DNA from: Bradyrhizobium sp. CCBAU 051011
GTDB lineage: Bacteria > Pseudomonadota > Alphaproteobacteria > Rhizobiales > Xanthobacteraceae
NCBI RefSeq assembly: GCF_009930815.1
Contig: NZ_CP022222.1
Span: forward strand, 4,568,501 to 4,632,500
DNA: 64,000 nt
Direction of reading: 5' to 3'
The number at the start of each line of letters is the position of its first letter. Positions within the stretch are counted from its first letter, which is position 1. The translations under genes were made by a program, and so were the position numbers. The notes beneath the pieces were generated by a model. That model worked only from the letters and a program-made list of their open reading frames with translations, had not been told where the DNA came from and searched no databases. Positions 9,867 to 17,283 of this stretch are shown piece after piece.

Positions 9867-9884
9867 ATCAACCATCTGGTTGAT
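9867..9884. promoter_or_regulatory. palindromic operator upstream of the minus-strand ABC operon, likely TetR site
   Basis: A perfect inverted repeat: ATCAACC at 9867-9873, four-base spacer ATCT, GGTTGAT at 9878-9884. It lies between the TetR stop codon and the permease start, where the operon promoter should be. A related 18-base sequence at 10533-10550 matches at 12 positions, including both CAACC/GTTGA-type half sites. Two similar palindromes flanking a TetR gene strongly suggest binding by that regulator. Confidence 0.6.
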
Positions 9885-10531
9885 TAGGGGCGCAGCGAAT
9901 GCATCACCAGATCGACCACGTGTTTCCGGCGGGCCTGCCGGGCGGCCCGGCTCGACAGGTCCTTGCCGAAGATCGCCGACAGGGTCGGCGTATTCGAAAA
10001 GTAGAAATAGCTGAGTCCGGCGATCGAGATGTAGAGGTGAACGGGGTTGATACCTCTACGGAAGATGCCGGCCTTCACGCCCTGGGACAGGGTGGTCGAA
10101 ACCAGGCTGACCAGCGGCGAATGCATCGCTTCCAGCTTGCGCGAACCGCGGACATGGCGGGCGCCGCCACGGTTTTCGTCGTTCAGCAGCACGATGAAGT
10201 CAGGGTGTGCGGCGAGGTAGTCGAAGGAACTTTCGATCAGCTTCTTGATCGCCTGCTCGGGCGGCAGTCCCTCGAGGTTAAGCTCGCGCTCCTGGGCACG
10301 GATTTCCTCATAGACCCATTCCAGTACCGCCAGATAGAGCGCGTCCTTGTCGCCGAAATAGTGGTAGACAAGCTGCTTGTTAACGCCCGCGCGCGCGGCA
10401 ATCTCATCGACGCGGGCGCCGGCAAGGCCGCTGCTGGCGAACTCGCGCCGCGCCGCCGTCAGTAGTTTTTTCCGGGTCGCGGCCGGATCGCGCCGCTGCG
10501 GCTTTAAGTCGTCAGGTCGTTTCTTGGGCAT
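9884..10531 (-). CDS. TetR family transcriptional regulator
   Basis: A 215-residue repressor. The N-terminal helix-turn-helix (VDEIAARAGVNKQLVYHYFG, residues about 40-60) is canonical TetR; the C-terminal helical domain would bind a ligand and mediate dimerisation. The ATG at 10531 is preferred; a TTG seven codons upstream would place the start inside the putative operator. It sits between the five-gene ABC/enzyme operon, same strand downstream, and the divergent binding-protein gene. It probably represses itself and both transporter units, released by the transported compound or a metabolite. Confidence 0.88.
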   Translation of the reverse strand: MPKKRPDDLKPQRRDPAATRKKLLTAARREFASSGLAGARVDEIAARAGVNKQLVYHYFGDKDALYLAVLEWVYEEIRAQERELNLEGLPPEQAIKKLIESSFDYLAAHPDFIVLLNDENRGGARHVRGSRKLEAMHSPLVSLVSTTLSQGVKAGIFRRGINPVHLYISIAGLSYFYFSNTPTLSAIFGKDLSSRAARQARRKHVVDLVMHSLRP

Positions 10532-10532
10532 T

Positions 10533-10550
10533 TCCAACCAAATAGTTGAC
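10533..10550. promoter_or_regulatory. second TetR operator candidate, overlapping the promoter at 10546
   Basis: The inverted half sites CAAC (10535-10538) and GTTG (10545-10548) have the same spacing as in the palindrome at 9867-9884, with 12 of 18 bases identical overall. It lies immediately before the TetR ATG and overlaps the -35 hexamer of the divergent promoter, so a bound repressor could block both directions. Confidence 0.55.
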
Positions 10551-10574
10551 AAGTCGTCTGGTCCCTTGTTGCAT
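10546..10574 (+). promoter_or_regulatory. sigma-70-type promoter of the binding-protein gene at 10630
   Basis: TTGACA, a perfect -35, is at 10546-10551. A 17-base spacer follows, then TTGCAT at 10569-10574 as a moderate -10. Predicted transcription starts near 10581, giving a leader of about 50 bases before the ATG at 10630. The operator candidate 10533-10550 covers the -35. Confidence 0.55.
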
Positions 10575-10629
10575 TGGTAGCGTCACGGATGCGCGACGAC
10601 AAGATCGGTTGCAGAACGAGGAGGGTGCA

Positions 10630-11634
10630 ATGAAGGCTTTGCGAATTGCGGGATTGGCGCTTGCGCTTGCCATGCCGGCTGCTCCCAGCGTTGCGGCCGA
10701 GGCGGTCAACCTCGTCCTGAACTGGACGCCGACGGCGGATCATTCGCCGTTCTACTACGCCAAGTCACAAGGCTGGTACGAGAAGGCCGGCATCGATCTC
10801 ACGATCGAGGTTGGCAAGGGCTCCGGCGTTTCCTCCCTGAAAGTCGGCTCCGGCGGCTCGCCGTTCGGCATCGCTGATCTCGCGACCGCGCTGGTGGCCA
10901 AGAGCAAGGGCGCCGACGTGGTGGCGCTGATGAGCATCTACGCCAACACTGGACAGACCTTCTACTGGCTGAAGAGCTATGGCGTGAACGGGCCGAAGGA
11001 CTTTCCGAACCACAAGATCGGCAATCCGCCCGGCGATGCCTCGCGGGTAATGTGGCCGGCCTTCGCCAAGGCCGCCGGCATCGCACCCGACTCGGTGAAT
11101 TTCGTCAATGTCGGCCCGACCGCCAAGATCGCGGCACTGAAGAGCCATACCGTCGATATCATCAGCGACTTCTACAACGAGCACGATTTGAAGGTGATCG
11201 AGTTCGGCGCCGATCTCGGCTTCATCAACTGGAAGGATATCGGGCTCAATCCCTACGGCAACTCGCTGATCGTCAACGGCGCCTATCTGCAAAAGAATCC
11301 GAAACTGGTCGAGGAGTTCGTCAAGATCAGCCAGAAGGCCTATGCCGCCTGCGTCGCCGACGTTGCGCCTTGCCTCAAGGCGCTGCTTGACCAGGCTTCG
11401 GGTCTGGACAAGGAAAACCAGCAGCGCCAGTGGGAGCGCATCAAGTTTTTGATGACGGATGAATTCACCACGACCAAGGCGCTAGGCTGGATCGACGCCG
11501 AGCGGATGAAGAAGGATTACGAGTTGGTGCAGACCTATTTCGGCATGGAAAAGCCTTTCGACGTGAACACGGCGTTTTCGGTCAAGATGCTGGATACGTC
11601 AATCAAGATGGATGCGAGCAAGGTGAAGAAGTAG
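10630..11634 (+). CDS. ABC transporter substrate-binding protein, NitT/TauT (SsuA/THI5-like)
   Basis: A 334-residue periplasmic protein. GAGGAGG precedes the ATG, and a signal peptide (ALRIAGLALALAMPAAPSVA) is followed by EAVNLVLNWTPTADHSPFYY, the classic start of the SsuA/THI5-like family. This family binds riboflavin or pyrimidine precursors, sulfonates, nitrate and aromatic acids. The run GWYEKAGIDLTIEVGKGSG is also family-typical. It is divergent from the TetR gene and from the operon holding the cognate permease and ATPase. Ligand unknown. Confidence 0.88.
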   Translation: MKALRIAGLALALAMPAAPSVAAEAVNLVLNWTPTADHSPFYYAKSQGWYEKAGIDLTIEVGKGSGVSSLKVGSGGSPFGIADLATALVAKSKGADVVALMSIYANTGQTFYWLKSYGVNGPKDFPNHKIGNPPGDASRVMWPAFAKAAGIAPDSVNFVNVGPTAKIAALKSHTVDIISDFYNEHDLKVIEFGADLGFINWKDIGLNPYGNSLIVNGAYLQKNPKLVEEFVKISQKAYAACVADVAPCLKALLDQASGLDKENQQRQWERIKFLMTDEFTTTKALGWIDAERMKKDYELVQTYFGMEKPFDVNTAFSVKMLDTSIKMDASKVKK

Positions 11635-11653
11635 TTGGGCAGGCTCTCTCGTC

Positions 11654-11770
11654 CGTCATTGCGAGGAGCGAAGCGACGACCTGTCCGCCGTAGCTCGGAG
11701 AGCGAAGGCGGAAGCAGCCCACCTATCCCTGCGTAGATAGGTGGGTTGCTTCGCTTCGCTCGCAATCACG
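11654..11770. repeat. dispersed palindromic intergenic repeat (gtcattgcgag family)
   Basis: The element starts with cgtcattgcgaggagcgaag and ends with tcgcttcgctcgcaatcacg, so the ends are near-perfect inverted copies; an inner inverted repeat surrounds ctatccctgcgtagatag. Copies of the same design lie at 15653-15765, 40700-40818 and 58297-58407. RNA from either strand would fold into a long hairpin, and such elements often end transcription units. This one follows the binding-protein gene. The rest of the gap to 11834 shows no gene. Confidence 0.8.
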
Positions 11771-11834
11771 GCTGCGCAGACGAGGGGAACAATGATAATG
11801 ATGGGCACCTTCGCCACTTCCGAAAGGCGCCCGG

Positions 11835-13655
11835 ATGACAATGACTGACCATGCCCCGTCCTCGCATAGCCTCCCGATCGACAAGGAGCGGCTGCGCCAG
11901 AAATATCTGGAGGAGCGTAACAAGCGGCTGCGCCCGGAAGGCAACGATCAGTACATCCGCGTCGCGGGGCAGCTCGCGCATTATCTCGACGATCCCTATA
12001 CGCCGGTCACCGCGCGCGAGCCGAAAACCGACCACGTCACCTTCGCCTTCATCGGCGGCGGCTTTGCCGGCCTCGCCACATCAGCGCGAATGTCGGAAGC
12101 CGGGGTCACGGACGTCCGCATCATCGAGAAGGGCGGCGATTTCGGCGGCACCTGGTACTGGAATCGCTATCCAGGCGCGCAATGCGACACGGCGTCGATG
12201 GTCTACATGCCCTTGCTCGAAGAGACCGGGCACATGCCGTCGGAGAAATATGCGCATGCGCCGGAAATCCTCGCGCACTGCCAGCGCATCGGCAAGCAAT
12301 ATGGTCTCTACGACAACGCGCTGTTCCACACCGAGGTCGTGAGCCTCGATTGGGACGAGGCAAAATCGCGCTGGAATATCCGCACCAACCGTGGCGATGC
12401 GTTCACCGCGCAGTTCATCGGTATGGGTACGGGCCCGCTTCACGTGCCGAAGCTGCCCGGCATTGCCGGCATCTCTTCGTTCAAGGGCCATTCGTTCCAC
12501 ACCAGCCGCTGGGACTATGACTACACCGGCGGCAACCCCTCCGGCGCACCGTTGGAAAAGCTGGCGAACAAGCGCGTCGGCATCATTGGCACGGGCGCGA
12601 CGTCGGTGCAGTGCGTGCCGCATCTCGCGCGTGCCTGCAAGGAGCTCTACGTCTTCCAGCGCACGCCGTCCTCTGTCGATGTGAGGGCCAACGCGCCGAT
12701 CGATCCGGAGTGGTTTGCAGGGATAGCTACACCCGGCTGGCAGCAGCGCTGGCTGGAGAATTTTACGGCGAACCAGGCCGGCGGCTCTGCGGAAGAGGAT
12801 CTGGTGCAGGACGGCTGGACCGATCTGTCGCGGCGGATTCGCGCCAAGGTCATGCATCTGCCGCGCGAGCAGCGAACGCCGGCAAACATGCTGGCGGCGT
12901 TTGAGGATTCCGATTTCGAGAAGATGGAGGAAATCCGCGCCCGGGTTGACAGCATCGTCAATGACCGCGAGGCCGCCGCAAAGCTCAAGGCCTGGTATCG
13001 CCAGCTCTGCAAGCGACCGTGCTTCCACGATTCCTATTTGCAGGCCTTCAACACGCCGGGTACGCATCTCGTCGATACCGACGGCAAGGGCGTCGAGCGT
13101 ATCACCAAGAACGGTGTCGTGGTTGCGGGCAGGGAATACCAGCTCGACTGTATCATCTATGCCTCGGGATTTGAGGTCGGCACCGAGTACAAGGGGCGCG
13201 CCGGCTTCGACCTGACCGGCCGTGGCGGCGTCAAGTTGTCGGAGCATTGGGCGTCCGGCATGCGCACCAAGCACGGCATTCACGTTCACGGCTTTCCGAA
13301 CGCCTTCTTCGTCCAGCCGACGCAGGGCGCCAATCTCATCTCCAACGTGCCGCACAACCTGACCGAAGCCGCGCGGACCATCGCGCTGATGGTCCGGCAT
13401 GCCCAGACGAACGGCTTCAAGGAGATCGAGGTCACCAGGGAGGCGGAAGAGCGCTGGGTCGAGCTGCTGCTGACCGGCGCCGGCCGCATGATCGGCTCGC
13501 CCGACTGCACGCCCGGCTACTACAACAATGAAGGACGCGAGCCCGGTCCTGCGGCCAAGCTCAATGTCGGCCATCCCGCAGGCCCGATGGCCTACTTCAA
13601 ATATATCGAGGGTTGGCGCAACAGCGGCGAGTTCGAGGGACTGCAGTTTCGCTGA
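11835..13655 (+). CDS. flavin-dependent Baeyer-Villiger-type monooxygenase
   Basis: A 606-residue class B flavoprotein monooxygenase. The FAD-binding loop GGGFAG is at residues 74-79, followed by GGDFGGTWYWNRYPG. The Baeyer-Villiger fingerprint FKGHSFHTSRWD is at 216-227 and the NADPH-binding loop GTGATS at 252-257. The N-terminal extension of about 65 residues is typical of cyclohexanone/phenylacetone-type enzymes. These insert oxygen next to a ketone, producing an ester or lactone, with NADPH and O2. It is followed after 50 bases by the metallo-hydrolase at 13706, probably in the same transcript. Substrate unknown. Confidence 0.9.
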   Translation: MTMTDHAPSSHSLPIDKERLRQKYLEERNKRLRPEGNDQYIRVAGQLAHYLDDPYTPVTAREPKTDHVTFAFIGGGFAGLATSARMSEAGVTDVRIIEKGGDFGGTWYWNRYPGAQCDTASMVYMPLLEETGHMPSEKYAHAPEILAHCQRIGKQYGLYDNALFHTEVVSLDWDEAKSRWNIRTNRGDAFTAQFIGMGTGPLHVPKLPGIAGISSFKGHSFHTSRWDYDYTGGNPSGAPLEKLANKRVGIIGTGATSVQCVPHLARACKELYVFQRTPSSVDVRANAPIDPEWFAGIATPGWQQRWLENFTANQAGGSAEEDLVQDGWTDLSRRIRAKVMHLPREQRTPANMLAAFEDSDFEKMEEIRARVDSIVNDREAAAKLKAWYRQLCKRPCFHDSYLQAFNTPGTHLVDTDGKGVERITKNGVVVAGREYQLDCIIYASGFEVGTEYKGRAGFDLTGRGGVKLSEHWASGMRTKHGIHVHGFPNAFFVQPTQGANLISNVPHNLTEAARTIALMVRHAQTNGFKEIEVTREAEERWVELLLTGAGRMIGSPDCTPGYYNNEGREPGPAAKLNVGHPAGPMAYFKYIEGWRNSGEFEGLQFR

Positions 13656-13705
13656 CGTCGTTCGGGTTTTTCGACCTTCTGTCTTGTGCAAGGGAGCAAG
13701 CAACA

Positions 13706-15652
13706 ATGAGCCAACCAGCCACGATCGAAACACCCCGGGAGTCTCCAAAGGAAGCTTCCGCCTCCGTCATCGCGCAGCACGCGGCGACGCTGAAGGCGCT
13801 GCCGTTTTCCGACACGCGCGATTTCGACGACGCGACGCGCGGCTTCGTTGGCACGGTGGAGAACGCAAAGATCACCTCGCCACAGGGCAGGGTGTTCTGG
13901 AGCCTCGAGCCTTATGGCTTTCTTTCCGCTGAGCAAGCGCCGCTGACGGTCGATCCCAGCCTGTGGCGGCAGTCGCGGCTCAACATGCATCACGGCCTAT
14001 TCGAGGTGGTATCAGGCGTCTATCAGGTGCGCGGGCTCGACATCGCCAACATGACGCTGATCGAGGGTGACAGCGGCGTGATTGTGGTTGATACGCTGAC
14101 CTCGATCGAAGGCGCGCGGGCGGCGATGGAGCTCTATTTCCAGCATCGCGGCAAACGGCCGGTCGCGGCCGTGATCTTCACCCATACCCACACCGACCAT
14201 TGGGGCGGCGCGCGCGGCGTGCTCGACGATGCAATGCGCGCCGGCGGTGAGGTGCCGATCATTGCGCCCAATCTGTTCATGGAGCATGCGGTCTCCGAAA
14301 ACATCATCGCCGGCCCGGCCATGCTGCGGCGTGCGCAGTATCAGTTCGGGCCGTTCCTTGCCAAGGGCGTGCGTGGACAGGTCGATTGCGGGCTGGGCAA
14401 GACCATGGCGGCGGGGGCGGTCGCGCTGGTGCGTCCGACCGACCTGATCATGGCAACCGGCGACAACCGGACGATCGACGGTGTCGAGTTTGAATTCCAG
14501 ATGGCGCCGAACAGCGAAGCGCCGGCCGAGATGCATTTCTTCATCCCGCGCTACAAGCTTCTCAACCTTGCGGAAAACTGTACGCATAATTTCCACAATC
14601 TGCTGCCGTTCCGCGGCGCCGACGTGCGCGACGCGCTGGCCTGGTCAAAGTATCTCGGCGAAGCCTTGCAGATGTGGGGCGGCAAGGCGGATGCGATGTG
14701 CGGCCAGCACCATTGGCCGGTCTGGGGCCAGGAGCGGATCGATACCATGATCCGCCAGCAGCGCGATCTCTACAAGTTCGCACATGACCAGACCGTTCGC
14801 CTGATGAACCACGGGCTCACCGCTGCCGAGATCGCGGAGACCATCCGCCTGCCGGCGAGCCTGGAGGGCGCCTGGCACGGCCGCGGCTATTACGGTCACA
14901 TCAGGCATAACGTGAAGGCAATCTACCAAAAATATCTCGGCTGGTACGACGCCAATCCGGTCAACCTCGATCCTTTGCCGCCGGTCGAGTCAGGCAAGAA
15001 ATATGTCGAGTATATGGGCGGCGCGGACGCAATCCTGACGCGGGCGCGAGCGGATTTTGCCAAGGGCGAATTCCGCTTCGTCGCGCAAGCCGTGAGCCAT
15101 CTGGTGTTCGCCGAGCCAGACAATCAGGCGGCGCGGGCGATGCTTGCCGATACCTTCGAACAGCTCGGTTATGCCTCCGAAAGTTCGACTTGGCGCAACG
15201 CTTATTTGTTCGGTGCGCAGGAATTGCGGCAGGGCATGCCGAAGGCGCCGCCGCGTTCCACGATGCCGCGCGAAACGCTGGCCGCGCTGCGCACCGAGCA
15301 GCTCTGGGACGTGCTCGGCGTTCGTCTGAATGGCCCCAAGGCCGAAGGCCAGCGCATCGTGCTGAACTGGAATTTCACCGATACCAATGAGAGCTTCATT
15401 CTCAACCTGGAAAATTGCGCGCTGACTTATACAGCCGGCGCGCAAGCCGCCGACGCCGATGCTACCTTTACCCTGGCACGCGGCGTGCTCGACGACGTGA
15501 TCGCCAAGCTGACCACGTTCCCCGAAGCGGTCAGCGCCGGCAAGATCAAGGCCGCCGGCAACCCGATGCGTCTCGGCGAGTTGATGATGCTGATGGATGA
15601 ATTCCCGCGAATGTTCGAGATCGTCGAGCCGAAGCGGACAGTGATCTCCTAG
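13706..15652 (+). CDS. alkyl/aryl-sulfatase-like metallo-beta-lactamase-fold hydrolase
   Basis: 648 residues from the ATG at 13706, which has AGGGAG upstream. The zinc motif H160-x-H162-x-D164-H165 (THTHTDHWGG) marks the metallo-beta-lactamase fold. The middle part resembles the alkylsulfatase dimerisation domain (KYLGWYDANPVNLDPLPP), and the end resembles an SCP2-like lipid-binding domain. This order is that of SdsA1-type linear alkylsulfatases, which release sulfate from alkyl sulfates. SdsA1 is secreted, but no signal peptide is visible here, so this copy is probably cytoplasmic. Its pairing with the monooxygenase suggests degradation of an aliphatic or surfactant-like compound. Confidence 0.85.
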   Translation: MSQPATIETPRESPKEASASVIAQHAATLKALPFSDTRDFDDATRGFVGTVENAKITSPQGRVFWSLEPYGFLSAEQAPLTVDPSLWRQSRLNMHHGLFEVVSGVYQVRGLDIANMTLIEGDSGVIVVDTLTSIEGARAAMELYFQHRGKRPVAAVIFTHTHTDHWGGARGVLDDAMRAGGEVPIIAPNLFMEHAVSENIIAGPAMLRRAQYQFGPFLAKGVRGQVDCGLGKTMAAGAVALVRPTDLIMATGDNRTIDGVEFEFQMAPNSEAPAEMHFFIPRYKLLNLAENCTHNFHNLLPFRGADVRDALAWSKYLGEALQMWGGKADAMCGQHHWPVWGQERIDTMIRQQRDLYKFAHDQTVRLMNHGLTAAEIAETIRLPASLEGAWHGRGYYGHIRHNVKAIYQKYLGWYDANPVNLDPLPPVESGKKYVEYMGGADAILTRARADFAKGEFRFVAQAVSHLVFAEPDNQAARAMLADTFEQLGYASESSTWRNAYLFGAQELRQGMPKAPPRSTMPRETLAALRTEQLWDVLGVRLNGPKAEGQRIVLNWNFTDTNESFILNLENCALTYTAGAQAADADATFTLARGVLDDVIAKLTTFPEAVSAGKIKAAGNPMRLGELMMLMDEFPRMFEIVEPKRTVIS

Positions 15653-15765
15653 CGTCATTGCGAGCAAAGCGACTTGTCCGCCGAAGCCTTGGCGAAGGGC
15701 GGAAGCAATCCATTCTCCATGCGCGGTGAGATGGATTGCTTCTCGTTTCACTCCTCGCAATGACG
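15653..15765. repeat. dispersed palindromic intergenic repeat (gtcattgcgag family)
   Basis: It begins cgtcattgcgagcaaagcga directly after the stop codon at 15652 and ends ctcctcgcaatgacg, with an inner inverted pair around caatccattctccatgcgcg and gagatggattg. It belongs to the family found at 11654 and differs by small internal changes. It probably forms the 3' hairpin of the sulfatase transcript. Confidence 0.78.
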
Positions 15766-15780
15766 GAGCGTGGAGAGTTG

Positions 15781-15871
15781 TAGGGTGGGCAAAGGCGCCT
15801 ACGCGCCGTGCCCACCATCTGTCCGGATCCATTGCTTGATGGTGGGCACGCTGCGCTTTGCCCACCCTACG
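15781..15871. repeat. second dispersed repeat type (tagggtgggcaaag family)
   Basis: The ends tagggtgggcaaaggcg and cgctttgcccaccctac are inverted copies, and the inner part cgtgcccaccat / atggtgggcacg is also an inverted pair. The element is a long imperfect hairpin unrelated to the neighbouring 15653 repeat. Together these two elements fill most of the 257-base gap; no gene is visible. Confidence 0.72.
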
Positions 15872-15909
15872 GCCGTCTTGCGACGACAAGGGAAGGCGTT
15901 ATCGCGCCG

Positions 15910-16980
15910 CTACTCCGCGCTGCTGACGAGCTTGATCCGCGGCTCCGCTTCTTCCACCAGGCCGCGATAGGCGGCGAGATAATCCAGCGCCATGCGGCGC
16001 GCGGTAAACCGTGCTTCGAACTGTTTGCGGATGGCGGCCCGGTCCAGCGCAGCGAGACGGTCGACCACAGCGACCGCGCTGGTTTCGTCTTCCACGACGA
16101 AGCCGGTGAGGCCTGGGTCGATGATCTCCGGCACCGAGCCGCGGTTATAGGCAAGGACCGGCGTGCCGCAGGCCATGGCTTCGATCATCACCAGGCCGAA
16201 CGGCTCCGGCCAGTCGATCGGGACAAGGAGGCCGATCGCGCCGCTGAGGAAATCGGGTTTCTCACGGTCGCTGATCTCGCCGATAAATTCGACCAGCGGA
16301 TTGGCCTTGATCAGCGGGGAGATCAACTCATCGTAATATTCCTGGTCGGCGCGGTCGACCTTGGCTGCGATCTTGAGCGGAATACCGCATCGCGTCGCGA
16401 TCCGGATGGCACGATCAACGCCCTTTTCCGGCGCGATGCGCCCGAGCACGGCGAGATAGGATGGCCTCACCTGCTGCGGCGTCAGCAGATCCTCCGGCAG
16501 TCCATGGTGAATGGTGCGCACCCAATTGGCCTGCGGCACCGGCCGCCGCTGTGAGTTGGAAATCGATATCACCGGGATCTTGGAGAAGGTCGTGAACACC
16601 GGCTGATGCTCCGGCAGGTCGAGCCGGCCGTGCAGCGTCGTCAAAAACGGCGTCGGCTGCCGGTAGAACAGCGAGAATGGATAGTAATCGAGATGAAAGT
16701 GCAGAAAATCGAACTCTTCATCGTCGCATTTCTGCCGCACGCGCTCCAGCATCACCATATGCAGCGCGTTGGGGTCGCGCACCGAGCCGTCGAGGCGCAA
16801 GGCCTTCGGCCAGGCTGCGTCGAGTTTCGCCGAGGTGCGGGAATCGCCGCTGGCGAACAACGTGACTTCATGCCCTAACGCTACCAGTTCTTCAGTCAGC
16901 CAGTGCACCACCCGCTCGGTGCCGCCGTACAGTTTGGGGGGAACAGCCTCCGTCAGCGGGGCGACCTGCGCGATGCGCAT
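15910..16980 (-). CDS. glycosyltransferase family 4
   Basis: A 356-residue GT-B-fold glycosyltransferase. The N-terminal half starts MRIAQVAPLTEAVPPKLYGG with the glycine-rich acceptor-side motif. The C-terminal half has LAVLGRIAPEKGVDRAI and the donor-binding EX7E motif in EPFGLVMIEAMACGTPV. GT4 enzymes transfer sugars from nucleotide donors with retained configuration. A consensus general-stress promoter lies upstream at 17057-17081. Across the gap are an ABC exporter and a debranching-type glucosidase, suggesting polysaccharide or oligosaccharide metabolism under stress. Acceptor and product unknown. Confidence 0.87.
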   Translation of the reverse strand: MRIAQVAPLTEAVPPKLYGGTERVVHWLTEELVALGHEVTLFASGDSRTSAKLDAAWPKALRLDGSVRDPNALHMVMLERVRQKCDDEEFDFLHFHLDYYPFSLFYRQPTPFLTTLHGRLDLPEHQPVFTTFSKIPVISISNSQRRPVPQANWVRTIHHGLPEDLLTPQQVRPSYLAVLGRIAPEKGVDRAIRIATRCGIPLKIAAKVDRADQEYYDELISPLIKANPLVEFIGEISDREKPDFLSGAIGLLVPIDWPEPFGLVMIEAMACGTPVLAYNRGSVPEIIDPGLTGFVVEDETSAVAVVDRLAALDRAAIRKQFEARFTARRMALDYLAAYRGLVEEAEPRIKLVSSAE

Positions 16981-17056
16981 CTTTCGTCTCCTGTTTGGAA
17001 TGATAGTTGAATGAAGCCCTCAGCCCGCAAGTCGACACCGGTGTGCCGATAGGTGG

Positions 17057-17081
17057 AACGTTCTTGCATCTGCGAAGTTCC
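17057..17081 (-). promoter_or_regulatory. EcfG-type (general stress response) promoter for the glycosyltransferase at 15910-16980
   Basis: On the minus strand, GGAAC (positions 17081-17077) is followed after exactly 16 bases by CGTT (17060-17057). This is the consensus of the alphaproteobacterial general stress sigma factor EcfG, controlled by PhyR/NepR. Predicted initiation is about 70 bases upstream of the glycosyltransferase ATG. GTGGAAC/GTTCCAC also form an inverted repeat here. The rest of the 303-base gap 16981-17283 holds no gene that I can see. Confidence 0.65.
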
Positions 17082-17283
17082 ACTCATCGGCGCATCTTGG
17101 TTCTTCCACACGACTGTCTTGCTGATGCCATCTGACAACAACAGATTTACGGCGACTTTGATGCTGCAGAATTGTTGCGCGCTGATGGCCGCGTGCCCGC
17201 AAAACCGCCGCAGTATCGTTCACGACCTCGTGCGCGACGCGCGTTAGGGATTCCCGTTCACTCTCAACAGGTTTGCAGACGAC

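Noticed and set aside
11654..11770. Possible CRISPR or tandem array because of recurring gtcattgcgag sequences
   Set aside because: The copies are single dispersed palindromes kilobases apart, without regular spacers or cas genes.
17055..17079. EcfG-like promoter reading rightward toward the ABC exporter
   Set aside because: GGAAC is present, but the -10 reads AGTT instead of CGTT; the match arises from the inverted repeat of the leftward promoter.
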